Source of the DNA: Actinomycetes bacterium
GTDB taxonomy: Bacteria > Actinomycetota > Coriobacteriia > Coriobacteriales > Eggerthellaceae
NCBI GenBank assembly: GCA_023394615.1
Contig: JAEXAI010000020.1
Location: 1 to 64,000 of the forward strand
DNA length: 64,000 bases
Direction of reading: 5' to 3'
Shown here piece by piece: positions 24,923 to 33,765 of this stretch. Positions within the stretch are counted from its first letter, which is position 1. Every line of letters begins with the position of its first letter. The translations under genes and the position numbers were made by a program. Under the pieces are notes generated by a model. The model saw only the letters and a program-made list of their open reading frames with translations, made no database searches and was not told where the DNA came from.

Positions 24923-26304
24923 TGTCGGTCGTATGTGATCGCTTCGACGATTTAGGGAAGGCTGATTCTGCAAGAACGTATCGCCTGGGCATAATGGGCG
25001 GCACGTTTGATCCTATCCATATAGGGCATTTGGCTGTGGCCGAACAGGCGCATGATGCCTACGATTTGGACGGTGTGATATTCATTCCCACGGGAAATCC
25101 CGCCTTTAAACAGGCCCAGCAGGTGACTCCCGCAGATATGCGCCTGCAGATGTGCCGTGCCGCAATAGAGGGTAACAGCCATTTCGACGTGAGTTCCATA
25201 GAGGTGGATAGGAAAGGTGTGACCTACACTGCAGATACGCTGCGTCAGCTACGGGCGCACTATCCCGAAAATGTGGACTTGTATTTCATTACCGGAGCCG
25301 ATGCTGTGATGAGCATCATCAAATGGCACGAGTCGTCCGTGATTGCCGGTCTGGCGCATCTGATTGCGGTTACGCGTCCGGGATTTGTAATGAGTGATGA
25401 ATACAAGTGCGAGTTGACCGAGCATTCTGCTTTCGATGTGACATACTTCGAGGCTACGGCGCTTTCCGTGTCGTCGAGCATGTTGCGTGAACGAGTACAT
25501 GACGGCAAGTCGATTAGCTATTTGACCCCACGGGCCGTGGAGGAGTTAATTTGTCGTTACAAGCTGTATGTGGACGATGCGGATGGAGATGCGGACAACG
25601 TATGCTGCTTGTGCGCTGGGGATGATGATGTGTCTTTCGAGTACGACGAAGAGGAAATGAAGAAGGTTCCACCTATGAGCGACGATGTTTTCGGCGACGA
25701 AATGTTCAAGGAAATGAAAGACGAACTGAAGGGTCGTGTGAGCGAGAAGCGCTACCGTCATTCGAAAGGCGTAGCGAAAACGGCTGCTCACCTGGCGAAA
25801 ATTTACGGATACGACCAAGATCAGGCTCGCATGGCCGGTATCCTGCATGACTGGGACAAGAGCTTGAGCGCGGATGAGGAGCGCAGGCGCGTCATAGAAT
25901 TCAACGTGGAAGTGTCCCCTAAAGTCGCAGACGATATGCCCTGGCTTCTGCATGGGCCTACAGGCGCAGCGGCACTGAAGCATGAGCATCCCGAATTTGG
26001 CGACGAAGTATTCCAAGCGATTGCGCGGCATACATCGGGCGCGAAGGATATGAGCCCGCTTGACTGCATCATATACATTGCGGATATGATAGAGCCAAAT
26101 CGTCGCTACAGTGACATCGCCCCTGTTGACGACTTGCGCGATCTAATCGGCAAGATTCCTCTTCAAGAGCTGTATTTCAGGGCGTTCAAAACGACATTGC
26201 AGCATTTGGTGGACCACAACAGACAGCTGAATCCGGAAACGGCTGAGATTTGGAATGCGTTGATGTGGGAATACGGTAAAGTCAAGGATATGGGCAGGAT
26301 GTAA
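24922..26304 (+). CDS. nadD: NadD-YqeK fusion: NaMN adenylyltransferase plus HD hydrolase
   Basis: 460 aa, about twice the length of NadD. Residues 20-220 are nicotinate-nucleotide adenylyltransferase: LGIMGGTFDPIHIGHLAVAEQA with the nucleotidyl-transferase (T/H)xGH motif, FIPTGNPAFK, YFITGADAVMSI, VSSSMLRERV and ISYLTPRAVEELI. An acidic linker (225-265) leads to a YqeK-type HD domain (270-440): RYRHSKGVAKTAAHLA, GILHDWDKSL, WLLHGPTGAAAL and IYIADMIEP. YqeK proteins split Ap4A symmetrically to ADP. In many bacteria nadD, yqeK and rsfS are adjacent separate genes; here the first two are joined and rsfS is 5 kb away. The 1-nt overlap with proA (TGATG) indicates coupling. Confidence 0.93.
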   Translation: MSVVCDRFDDLGKADSARTYRLGIMGGTFDPIHIGHLAVAEQAHDAYDLDGVIFIPTGNPAFKQAQQVTPADMRLQMCRAAIEGNSHFDVSSIEVDRKGVTYTADTLRQLRAHYPENVDLYFITGADAVMSIIKWHESSVIAGLAHLIAVTRPGFVMSDEYKCELTEHSAFDVTYFEATALSVSSSMLRERVHDGKSISYLTPRAVEELICRYKLYVDDADGDADNVCCLCAGDDDVSFEYDEEEMKKVPPMSDDVFGDEMFKEMKDELKGRVSEKRYRHSKGVAKTAAHLAKIYGYDQDQARMAGILHDWDKSLSADEERRRVIEFNVEVSPKVADDMPWLLHGPTGAAALKHEHPEFGDEVFQAIARHTSGAKDMSPLDCIIYIADMIEPNRRYSDIAPVDDLRDLIGKIPLQELYFRAFKTTLQHLVDHNRQLNPETAEIWNALMWEYGKVKDMGRM

Positions 26305-26317
26305 ACTAAGCGGATTT

Positions 26318-26336
26318 GCAGGTGTAGCCTGCTTTT
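26318..26336 (+). terminator. Possible terminator after nadD
   Basis: GCAGG (26318-26322) and CCTGC (26328-26332) pair around TGTAG, followed by TTTT. The stem is only 5 bp, so this is a weak candidate for ending the obg-proB-proA-nadD unit. Confidence 0.4.
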
Positions 26337-26381
26337 GAAGCTTTTAAAGATACGAACGCTCGGTCGCAAAGGAGCGATTGC

Positions 26382-27524
26382 ATGGATAACTCATCAGCAG
26401 AAGCGAGTGGAATGCCCACCTCCGGGATGGCCGAGGGCGTATCAATGGGGTTTCAGGATGCCTCTTTGACCGACCTGCCCGCCTTCAAGCTGGGCAATTA
26501 CACAGATGATCAGGCGGCCACAGGCACGACGGTCATCATTGCGCCTGCGGGGGTAATCGGTGCGTGCGACGTGCGCGGGGGAGGGCCAGCTACTCGCGAG
26601 ACCGATCTTTTGCGCCCGGAAATGGCGGCACAGGAAGTGCACGCCATCATGCTTTCCGGTGGATCGGCTTTCGGGTTGGCAGCCGCCGATGGCGTAATGC
26701 GCGAGCTGGAGACACGGGGTATCGGCCTGAAATTTGCGGGCATGTGTGTACCCATCGTGCCTTCGGCTTGCATATTTGATTTGATGGTGGGCAAAAGTGA
26801 TGTTCGCCCCGATGCAACCTTCGGCGCGGCAGCGGTAGCTGCGGCGTTTGACGAAGGAGCGTTTTCAGAAGGCAATGTTGGTGCAGGTGCCGGAGCTAGC
26901 GTTGGGAAACTGCTCGGCCCCGAGCGCTCGATGAAGAGTGGCTTGGGCCTGTGCGTGCTGCGCTGCGGCAATGCGGTATTAGGTGCCGTGGTCGCCGTGA
27001 ATGCCTGTGGGAGCGTGGTCGATGCCAACGGAATCACCGTGGCCGGTGCAAGCGATGGAAACGGCGGTGTTATCGATGCGGATGTCGCATGCGCCTTGGC
27101 GGCCTCGGCTTTGGCGGGAACGGTTCCCGGCGCGGCAAATGTGTCGACGAGATCGAACGCATCGGGCATGCCGCAGCAGGCAGGCGCGCGTGACAGCGAT
27201 TCTTCAGCGGACGTTCGCGCTCATGCCAACACCACAATCGGCTGCGTGTTCACGAATATCGCGCTTGCGAAAGCTCAGGCTGCTAAAGTGGCTGCCATGA
27301 CTCATGATGCGTTTGCTCGCGCTATCACACCTGTTCACACACCAAACGATGGGGATACGGTATTCTGTCTGTCGTCGGGTGAAGTGCAGGTGGGCGACCC
27401 GGTTGATCTGGCGGGTATCATGGCATGTGAGGCCATGCGCCAAGCAATTCTGCGCGGCGTGCGCGCGGCCAAGGGTGCCTACGGTCTGCCTTGCGCAAGC
27501 GACCTTGCTGCGAAGGTAGACTAG
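26382..27524 (+). CDS. P1 family peptidase (DmpA-like)
   Basis: 380 aa. P1/S58 (DmpA, DAP) family: TTVIIAPAGVIGACDVRGGGPATRETDLL, IMLSGGSAFGLAAADGVM, PIVPSACIFDL, GNVGAGAGASVGKL, and the autoprocessing site in ANTTIGCVFTNI, where the second Thr is expected to become the N-terminal nucleophile of the beta subunit. DTVFCLSSGEVQ near the end is also typical. Family members are aminopeptidases or amidases on D-amino-acid, beta-amino-acid or 6-aminohexanoate substrates, so the true substrate is open. The insert around 255-285 before the cleavage site is polar and probably loop. AAAGGAG RBS 8 nt upstream. Convergent with the next operon, only 22 nt between stops. Confidence 0.88.
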   Translation: MDNSSAEASGMPTSGMAEGVSMGFQDASLTDLPAFKLGNYTDDQAATGTTVIIAPAGVIGACDVRGGGPATRETDLLRPEMAAQEVHAIMLSGGSAFGLAAADGVMRELETRGIGLKFAGMCVPIVPSACIFDLMVGKSDVRPDATFGAAAVAAAFDEGAFSEGNVGAGAGASVGKLLGPERSMKSGLGLCVLRCGNAVLGAVVAVNACGSVVDANGITVAGASDGNGGVIDADVACALAASALAGTVPGAANVSTRSNASGMPQQAGARDSDSSADVRAHANTTIGCVFTNIALAKAQAAKVAAMTHDAFARAITPVHTPNDGDTVFCLSSGEVQVGDPVDLAGIMACEAMRQAILRGVRAAKGAYGLPCASDLAAKVD

Positions 27525-27546
27525 GCGAAATCGTACGCCAGCTTGT

Positions 27547-28683
27547 TTATTTCAACTCTAGATAAGCTAAATCGGGTTCATTATCCAAGGCCATCACAAA
27601 GAAGCCGAATCGTGTCGAGGAATCGCTGACTTCGTGATCGATTGCCTGTATGCTGCTTGAGCGCACAATCCATTTGGGATGGTTCTGCGAAACGGATGCG
27701 AGAATATCCAAATCATATTGGTTGAACAGGTATTTCACAACGGCGAACGCGCAGACGTGCGCAGGCGTCAAATTCGGTTTTCGCCCTAGAGCACAATCGA
27801 TGACCGCACGCGTGAAATCGATACCGGTGGTAAGCGGAACAAGATCGCTCCCGATGCAGTCGCCTCCCATACGGCTTCCAATTTCAATGATGTTCATAGT
27901 GCCATCGGAATCGATCTTCATCTCAGCATGCGATGCGCCCGTTTGTACCTCTAGGCTGTCAAGGGCGTGTGAGAGCACGCGCTGCGCCGCGTCCAATGTG
28001 GCAGGCGACAGGCCGGAAGGCTCCATGTGCCCCATTTCAATGAAGTGGGGTGCGCCCGTTGTGAATTTCTTCGTGGCGGCCAACAGGTGATGTGTGCCTT
28101 CAAACGAGCAGAATTCGAAGCTGTATTCATCACCTTGGGCGTACTCTTCAATCAGCGCGGTTGCCTGAAAGCCGCTTTCGAAGGCCGCTGATAGGGCTTC
28201 CTCAAGGCCTTCGATGCTGTCGAGGCGCGTGACGCCGCGGCTCCCGGAGCGATCAATCGGCTTCACGATAAGGGGAAATGCCCACCCTTCCAAATCGGGT
28301 GTTTCACCTGCATGCACGGGAATGCTGCGCGGGGAAGGGTCGCCGTGGGCAGCGAAGCATGCCCGCATGGCCTGCTTGTTCGTGGATGCGTATACGCAAG
28401 CAGGCGAGTTGCCCGGAAGACCTAGATGATGGGAAACGGCACCTACTGTCACATTAGCTAAGTCCGATGCTATCGTACAGATGCCATCGATGCCTATGCG
28501 GCGGCATTCCGCCTCTATCGCATCGGTTTCGGTGATGCTGATGGGGTAGAAAAAGTCGGCTGTGCTCTCGCCGATGTCTCCAACCTTCCATGCGAAAACG
28601 TGCGTTTCAAGACCCATCTGGTGCGCTTTTTCGATAAGGGGGTTTTGAAGTTCTGAAGCACCGATAATCGCAATTTTTTTCAT
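27547..28683 (-). CDS. ATP-grasp ligase in amino-sugar operon
   Basis: 378 aa from the ATG at 28683 (AAGGA 9 nt upstream); an in-frame TTG at 28692 is less likely. Pre-ATP-grasp Rossmann domain (1-90, KKIAIIGASELQNPLIEKA). The ATP-grasp core has TNKQAMRACFAAHGDPSPRS, FPLIVKPIDRSGSRGVTRL, ALIEEYAQGDEYSFEF, and the metal-binding EMKIDSDGTMNIIEIGSRMGGD. The family joins a carboxylate to an amine or other nucleophile with ATP, as in CarB or dipeptide ligases. Last gene of the operon rsfS-aminotransferase-ArnC-like-two SMR genes-ATP-grasp. A reasonable guess is that it acylates the amino sugar or activates an amino acid for it; no direct evidence. Confidence 0.82.
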   Translation of the reverse strand: MKKIAIIGASELQNPLIEKAHQMGLETHVFAWKVGDIGESTADFFYPISITETDAIEAECRRIGIDGICTIASDLANVTVGAVSHHLGLPGNSPACVYASTNKQAMRACFAAHGDPSPRSIPVHAGETPDLEGWAFPLIVKPIDRSGSRGVTRLDSIEGLEEALSAAFESGFQATALIEEYAQGDEYSFEFCSFEGTHHLLAATKKFTTGAPHFIEMGHMEPSGLSPATLDAAQRVLSHALDSLEVQTGASHAEMKIDSDGTMNIIEIGSRMGGDCIGSDLVPLTTGIDFTRAVIDCALGRKPNLTPAHVCAFAVVKYLFNQYDLDILASVSQNHPKWIVRSSSIQAIDHEVSDSSTRFGFFVMALDNEPDLAYLELK

Positions 28684-28695
28684 AGCTAGCAATCC

Positions 28696-29049
28696 TTATC
28701 CGAAAAAAGCGTACACGAATATGCCGACTAGAATCAAAGCGAGCGCAACCAGTTTCTTCCTGTCGACTTTTTCCTTGAAGAACCACACGCCGAATGCGGT
28801 CACATACACATAGCTGGTTGCTTCGAGCACAGGTCCCCAGCTAAGCGGAATCCCTCGATAGGCAAGCACGGTCATAAGCGTGCATCCCACGAACAGGGTG
28901 TATGCGAAGATTACAAGGGGGTTTAGATACTCTTTAATGGGGGAATCATAGGTGCGCATAGCGGCTTTTTTCAGCATAACTTGGCTGATGGCGCTTATGA
29001 AAACGCTTACCAGCAAAATGCCCGAATAGGCCAGTTCGGTTTCAGTCAT
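28696..29049 (-). CDS. Small multidrug-resistance/ArnE-F-like membrane protein B
   Basis: 117 aa, four predicted membrane helices (about 8-27, 44-62, 70-90, 97-116): LLVSVFISAISQVMLKKAA, PLVIFAYTLFVGCTLMTVL, VLEATSYVYVTAFGVWFF, LVALALILVGIFVYAFFG. The SQVMLKKAA turn and C-terminal helix match the SMR/EamA-half family that includes ArnE and ArnF, which flip undecaprenyl-phosphate aminoarabinose. Starts 4 nt inside the other SMR-like gene (ATGA overlap), so the two are made together, probably as a heterodimer. Confidence 0.8.
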   Translation of the reverse strand: MTETELAYSGILLVSVFISAISQVMLKKAAMRTYDSPIKEYLNPLVIFAYTLFVGCTLMTVLAYRGIPLSWGPVLEATSYVYVTAFGVWFFKEKVDRKKLVALALILVGIFVYAFFG

Positions 29050-29510
29050 TTCGCAGCACCTTGCTCGTCATCTAAGCTTGTGTTGTATTGCGTGCTGCTC
29101 GCGTCCGTGGTGTTGTGACTGGCGCCCCCGTTGCCTTGATTGCTATCCGCATCGGCATTGTCGGCTTTCGCATACAGCACAATGCCACATATGATGATGG
29201 CCGCACCCAAAAGCTTTCCCCAGGTGATTGACTCGCCGAACAGTATGGCTCCCCAGAAAATGCCCCAGATGATTGTGATGGCGCGGTTGGCGTAAGCGCT
29301 CGAGAGCGGCATGCGCTTTATAACCTGTTGCCAACCGAGGGCGTATACTCCTAAAAATACCAGCACCAGTCCGTAGAACACGATGAACCACAGGCTCATG
29401 AAATCCTGTCCGCTTGCCAGCTTCGAGAACACGTCTGACAGCGAGTACAGGCCCAGCAGGGCATGCAGACCCAAAAGCGTGGCGGCTTTGGAGTTCTTTA
29501 CGATTCCCAT
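29046..29510 (-). CDS. Small multidrug-resistance/ArnE-F-like membrane protein A
   Basis: 154 aa. Four predicted helices in the first 115 residues (LLGLHALLGLYSLSDVFSKL, FIVFYGLVLVFLGVYALGW, SSAYANRAITIIWGIFWGAI, LLGAAIIICGIVLYAKAD), then a polar Asn/Ser/Thr-rich tail of about 40 residues not found in ArnE/F. The conserved P-L-S-x-A-Y-A motif before helix 3 is typical of SMR/EamA proteins. Pairs with the downstream 117-aa homologue through a 4-nt overlap. Likely role: moving a lipid-linked amino sugar made with the upstream glycosyltransferase and aminotransferase. Confidence 0.8.
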   Translation of the reverse strand: MGIVKNSKAATLLGLHALLGLYSLSDVFSKLASGQDFMSLWFIVFYGLVLVFLGVYALGWQQVIKRMPLSSAYANRAITIIWGIFWGAILFGESITWGKLLGAAIIICGIVLYAKADNADADSNQGNGGASHNTTDASSTQYNTSLDDEQGAAK

Positions 29511-29515
29511 AGGCG

Positions 29516-30508
29516 CTAGTGAACCTGCGGCGGGGTGCTAGCTTTGGTGGACGTGCCGGAATCGCGGTGATCGATTACACCGCGCACCACGTATTGCGGA
29601 ATATGGTTCAAACTGATGTAAATGCGTCCCACATATTCGCCCATCAAGCCCAGCATCAGCATAATCAGGCCTCCGATGAATAGCAGGCCGGCCATAAGCG
29701 AACTCCATCCGGCTTCCACATCGGGAACCACGAAGTGCTCAACGATAATGCCGATGCCGGAAACGAAACCCACAAACGCGACAATGAAACCAATCACCGT
29801 GAATATGCGCAATGGCAGCACGGAAAAAGCCGTGAATCCGTTCGCCCATAGACTGATGAGTTTGTGCATGTTATAACCCGACGAACCTACTTCGCGTGCT
29901 CGGTGCTGCACGGGCACATTGCAATAGGTTTGCACGGACTGGAACAGCAGACCGCCGATGAACGGGTAGGGGTTCGTGTATTTTAAGGCCGTGTCCACCA
30001 CAAAGCGCTTGCAGGCGAAATAGCTTGTAATCTGCAGATCCTTCGGGATGCCCATGAATTTATGATTGCACCAGGTGTTGAACTTGCTGCCTAAGTTGCG
30101 CCAAGCGCGGTGTTGCTTGTGATGGCCGTAGCTGGCGTAAGCGATGTCGAAACCCTGCTCCACTTTATCAACCAGCTTGAACAGCTCATCGGCAGGAGTC
30201 TGCCCGTCGTCATCCAAGCACAGCACGATATCGCCATGTACCTGGCGAAGACCGGCCATGATGGCCGCGTGCTGACCGAAATTGCGGGCCAGATTCACTA
30301 TCACTGCTTTGCCGTATTCTGCAGCGACTAGGCGCAGCTTTGCAATCGTTGCCCCGTTGTCGGGCGATCCGTCGTTTACCAGTATCACTTCATAGTCGTA
30401 CTCTTGTGACCGGGGTGCTATCGTTTGGTCAATTTCGCGTACCACATCCTCGATGGTTTCCGCAGAGTCGTAACAGGGGATAACGCAGGATAACAGTGTT
30501 TTCGACAT
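29516..30508 (-). CDS. Polyprenyl-phosphate glycosyltransferase (ArnC/GtrB-like)
   Basis: 330 aa. GT2 domain (1-230): LLSCVIPCYDSAETIEDVV, YEVILVNDGSPDNGATI, NLARNFGQHAAIMAGL and LCLDDDGQTPADE with the DxD-type metal site. Two C-terminal membrane helices (about 235-258 and 272-296) and a cytoplasmic tail place it in the DPMS/ArnC/GtrB class that loads one sugar from a nucleotide donor onto undecaprenyl phosphate. Five nucleotides separate it from the SMR gene. The upstream aminotransferase suggests that the sugar is 4-amino-4,6-dideoxyhexose. Confidence 0.9.
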   Translation of the reverse strand: MSKTLLSCVIPCYDSAETIEDVVREIDQTIAPRSQEYDYEVILVNDGSPDNGATIAKLRLVAAEYGKAVIVNLARNFGQHAAIMAGLRQVHGDIVLCLDDDGQTPADELFKLVDKVEQGFDIAYASYGHHKQHRAWRNLGSKFNTWCNHKFMGIPKDLQITSYFACKRFVVDTALKYTNPYPFIGGLLFQSVQTYCNVPVQHRAREVGSSGYNMHKLISLWANGFTAFSVLPLRIFTVIGFIVAFVGFVSGIGIIVEHFVVPDVEAGWSSLMAGLLFIGGLIMLMLGLMGEYVGRIYISLNHIPQYVVRGVIDHRDSGTSTKASTPPQVH

Positions 30509-30527
30509 GTTTGCCCGATGCCTCCGC

Positions 30528-31694
30528 TTAATTCGTTTCGTTTTCGAAGAACGCGCTCACGGTTGCGCACACGCGGTCCAAGTCGGCTCTGTCAAGCCCG
30601 AAGTACATCGGAAGGCGTACCAAGCGGTCGCTCTCTGAAGTCGTGAATTCATCCTGCCCGTCGAAGCGGCCGAATTGCCTGCCTGCCGGCGCACTGTGCA
30701 AGGGGATGTAGTGGAAAACGGCCTGTACGCCATGGGCGCGCAGATACGCTATCAAAGCCGTGCGCTCGCCTAGGTCTTTGGCCTTCAGGTAGAACATATG
30801 TGCATTGTGCACGCAATCATCAGGCACAACAGGTAATTCGATGCGACCCGCATGTGCCAAGGGTGACAAGGCTTCAAAGTAGGCATTCCAGCTTGCAAGG
30901 CGGTCATTATTGATGCGGTCGGCAACCTCAAGCTGTGCCCACAGATAAGCTGCATTCAAATCACTTGGCAGGTAGCTGCTGCCATAGCCCATCCATGTGT
31001 ACTTGTCGATTTGCCCACGGAAGAATTTTGCGCGGTTTGTACCCTTTTCCCGCAAAATCTCGGCAGGCTCGTTGTACTGTTCGTCGCGGATAAGCAGCGC
31101 ACCGCCTTCGCCCATGGAATAATTCTTCGTCTCGTGAAAGGAAAAGCATCCGAAGTGCGCGATGGTGCCGAGCGCGCGTCCTTTGTAGCTGCTCATGACT
31201 CCTTGAGCAGCATCCTCGACAACTTTCAGTCCATATTTTTCAGCGATGGCCATGATGGTGTCCATCTCGCAAGCCACACCGGCATAATGAACCACGCATA
31301 TCGCCCGTGTGCGCTCGGTGATGGCTGCCTCGATTTTCCTCTCGTCGATATTCATGGTGTCAGGGCGCACATCCACGAATACCAGTTTTGCGCCTACGAG
31401 CACAAAGGCATTGGCGGTAGATGAGAAGGTATAACTGGGCAATATCACTTCATCGCCCGGTTGCAAATCGCATAGGTAGGCGGCCATCTCTAGAGCCGAT
31501 GTGCCGCTGGTTGTGAGTAACACCTTCTGCGATTCAAAACGCTCTTGCATCCATGTGTCGCATTTCTTCGTGAATTCGCCATCGCCGCATATTTTTTTGT
31601 TGTCGACAGCATGTCGCATGTAGTCGAAGGAGGTATCCACGCATGGTGGAACGTTGAAACTGATGTAAGGAGTTTTTGCAGTGGTTGTCTGCAT
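30528..31694 (-). CDS. wecE: dTDP-4-keto-6-deoxyhexose aminotransferase (WecE-like)
   Basis: 388 aa. DegT/DnrJ family of the WecE/RffA subgroup: SFNVPPCVDTSFDYMRHAV, KICGDGEFTKKCDTWM, LLTTSGTSALEMAAYLCD, GDEVILPSYTFSSTANAFV, VVEDAAQGVMSSYKG, and the PLP lysine in CFSFHETKNYSMGEGGAL. The C terminus has HYIPLHSAPAGRQFGRFDG, typical of WecE. Known WecE makes dTDP-4-amino-4,6-dideoxygalactose from dTDP-4-keto-6-deoxyglucose with glutamate. It is distinct from the DegT gene at 11289. Six nucleotides separate it from the rsfS stop, so it is probably co-transcribed with rsfS. Symbol by motif similarity only. Confidence 0.87.
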   Translation of the reverse strand: MQTTTAKTPYISFNVPPCVDTSFDYMRHAVDNKKICGDGEFTKKCDTWMQERFESQKVLLTTSGTSALEMAAYLCDLQPGDEVILPSYTFSSTANAFVLVGAKLVFVDVRPDTMNIDERKIEAAITERTRAICVVHYAGVACEMDTIMAIAEKYGLKVVEDAAQGVMSSYKGRALGTIAHFGCFSFHETKNYSMGEGGALLIRDEQYNEPAEILREKGTNRAKFFRGQIDKYTWMGYGSSYLPSDLNAAYLWAQLEVADRINNDRLASWNAYFEALSPLAHAGRIELPVVPDDCVHNAHMFYLKAKDLGERTALIAYLRAHGVQAVFHYIPLHSAPAGRQFGRFDGQDEFTTSESDRLVRLPMYFGLDRADLDRVCATVSAFFENETN

Positions 31695-31700
31695 AGTCTC

Positions 31701-32162
31701 TTATTTCCCCGATTCGGTTTTTTCCGCTGGTTCTCTGGACAGTAGTTTGGCGATGCGGTCAGAATACTGCGCATCGGTGATGCCTGCTTCTTTCAGGTCG
31801 ATGATGGGAGCATCGTTCCACAGGGTTTCCAAGCGGTAGTAGTCGCGTGCTTCGGGTTGGAATACGTGGACTAGGAAGGAGCCGTAATCAAGCAGCGCCC
31901 ATGTGCCGCTTTCCAGCCCTTCGCGGTGTAGGGGCTTTATGTCGGCCTGCTCGCGCTCGGCCTTCTCAACCTCATCGATAATGGCTTCCACCTGACGGTT
32001 GTTGGCTGCAGTCGCGATGACGAAATAGTCGGCTACGGAAACAAGCACCCCGACTTCCTGCACCATGATGTCGGTGGCCTTTTTCGCATCGGCCGCCGCA
32101 GCGGCTATAAGCGCGCATTCTCGTGGGGACTTTTCCGGTGTTTGCTTCTCGTCGCTGCTCAA
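31701..32162 (-). CDS. rsfS: Ribosome silencing factor
   Basis: 153 aa from a TTG start at 32162, chosen because AAAGGAG lies 6 nt upstream; longer in-frame starts up to 32279 lack an RBS and would add a non-conserved tail. RsfS/DUF143 core: ALIAAAAADAKKATDIMVQEVG, VADYFVIATAANNRQVEAIIDEVE, GLESGTWALLDYGSFLVHVFQPEARDYYRLE. It binds L14 on the 50S subunit and blocks 30S joining under low nutrients. A charged C-terminal extension (RIAKLLSREPAEKTESGK) is present. It lies directly before the amino-sugar genes rather than beside nadD. Confidence 0.93.
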   Translation of the reverse strand: MSSDEKQTPEKSPRECALIAAAAADAKKATDIMVQEVGVLVSVADYFVIATAANNRQVEAIIDEVEKAEREQADIKPLHREGLESGTWALLDYGSFLVHVFQPEARDYYRLETLWNDAPIIDLKEAGITDAQYSDRIAKLLSREPAEKTESGK

Positions 32163-32387
32163 ATCCTGCTCCTTTGCAGATGTTACCAAACTCGTTGCGC
32201 ACGTTATGCGTGCACCGCTCAGCTGTTTTGCTTGGGTGCGCATATGCTTTGGGTATGGTGGCCTATTCCGTGTAATCATACGCCAAAATGGTCCATTTCG
32301 CGTCTAAACCCATGTAGCGCCCACAAGGCGGGATGAATCAGCCGCACGCGGCGGCAAGGGCGGACGTCATGGCGTTTGAGGTGAGGT

Positions 32388-33707
32388 CTATTCGCGCACA
32401 AATATGCTCACGATTTCACAGTGATAGGTTTGCGGGAACAGGTCCACCGGCGTTGCTTGTTTCAGGCGGTATCCGGCATCGTCGAGCAAAGCGGCGTCGC
32501 GTGCCCAGGTGGAAGCATCGCAGCTGATGTAAGCCATGCGGGTGGGGGCAGCTGCGGCAATGCTGTCGATAACGCCCGGTGCCAGCCCTGCGCGCGGCGG
32601 ATCCACCAAAAGCGCGTCCAAATGCCCCATTTCTGGGAGTTCGCGGGCGCTGTCACCTCCGATGACTTCCACCCAGACGTCGTTTTCCTCGGCATTTCGA
32701 CGAAGGTCGCGCACGCTCGATCCTGCGCTTTCCACGCCCAGTACTTGGCCTGCTAACTGCGCGAGTGGGATGGTGAAGGTGCCCACGCCGCAGTAGAGGT
32801 CAGCCACGCTGTCGGTTTCCGTTATTTCAAGACCGGCCAGCGCCAAGTGAACCAGCTGCTCTGCCTGCGCGGTGTTCACCTGAAAGAAGCTCGGCGCGCT
32901 CACCTTGTATTCGAAGCCGCCCAGCTCCTCTTCCCAAAATCCCTTGCCACAGAGCACTTCCACGCCCTTGATCTTGCGAATCTTGCCCGGGTCGGCCATC
33001 ACGCGCACGATACTAGTGGTATGCAGGGCGCTGCCGAGCGTTTTGGCCACGGCTGAGCGTGGGAATGACCCGGGGCGCGTCCACAAGGCTACTTCGGTGC
33101 TGTTCGCGCGAACGCTTGCGCGCACGCCTATGCGGTATATGCCCAGATTGCCCGTCGATCCTTGCATGTAGCGCAGCGCTCCGCGCAATGCTTTGGGCGC
33201 CTTTTGTATGGGCTTAGCGCACAAGGGGCACGTAGCTGGCGATTCCAATTCGTGAGAACCCTCGCGAAAAAGCCCCACCTGCAGCGTGCCGTCGTCACCT
33301 ATCGCCGTGCCCATCTCCAATTTGTTGCGATACCCCATCTGCTTTTTCGAGGGCACGCATTCGGCGATTAGCTCTTCGGCGGCTGCTGCATCGAATCGCC
33401 CGATGCGCACCAGAGCTGAAACTGCGTTTGCCCGCTTGGCGGCTAGCTGCGCCTCATAGGCTATATGTTGCCAAGGGCATCCGCCGCACGTACCGGCCAC
33501 CGGACATACCGGCGCAACGCGTGCGGGACCTGCCTCTATCACTTCCAGTACATGACCGCACGAGAATGATTTTTTCTCTGTGTCGATTTCGGTACGCACG
33601 GTGTCGCCAGGGGCGGCACCAGCCACGAAGACCGTTTTTCCGTTCTCATCATGAGCGACAGCCGCGCTGCCGTAGGCCAAAGAGTCTATGTGGAGGATTT
33701 GTTCCAT
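32388..33707 (-). CDS. TrmA-family rRNA/tRNA (uracil-5-)methyltransferase
   Basis: 439 aa. N-terminal TRAM domain (1-60, LHIDSLAYGSAAVAHDENGKTVFVAGAAPGD). An Fe-S motif CPVAGTCGGCPWQH (three Cys) and CPLC supply the fourth-Cys region. The SAM domain has SFFQVNTAQAEQLV, VADLYCGVGTFTIPLA and LLVDPPRAGL; the catalytic Cys is in AYISCDASTWARD. This is the RlmD/RlmCD/TrmA superfamily that methylates U at C5 in 23S rRNA or tRNA. Which uridine is modified cannot be decided here. RBS AAGGAA before the ATG at 33707. Divergent from tRNA-Arg. The 225-nt gap to rsfS contains no gene. Confidence 0.92.
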   Translation of the reverse strand: MEQILHIDSLAYGSAAVAHDENGKTVFVAGAAPGDTVRTEIDTEKKSFSCGHVLEVIEAGPARVAPVCPVAGTCGGCPWQHIAYEAQLAAKRANAVSALVRIGRFDAAAAEELIAECVPSKKQMGYRNKLEMGTAIGDDGTLQVGLFREGSHELESPATCPLCAKPIQKAPKALRGALRYMQGSTGNLGIYRIGVRASVRANSTEVALWTRPGSFPRSAVAKTLGSALHTTSIVRVMADPGKIRKIKGVEVLCGKGFWEEELGGFEYKVSAPSFFQVNTAQAEQLVHLALAGLEITETDSVADLYCGVGTFTIPLAQLAGQVLGVESAGSSVRDLRRNAEENDVWVEVIGGDSARELPEMGHLDALLVDPPRAGLAPGVIDSIAAAAPTRMAYISCDASTWARDAALLDDAGYRLKQATPVDLFPQTYHCEIVSIFVRE

Positions 33708-33765
33708 TGAATCAGGTTCCTTTGCGGATTATCAGGGGTATTTTCGCGTTGGGAACATAATAGCG

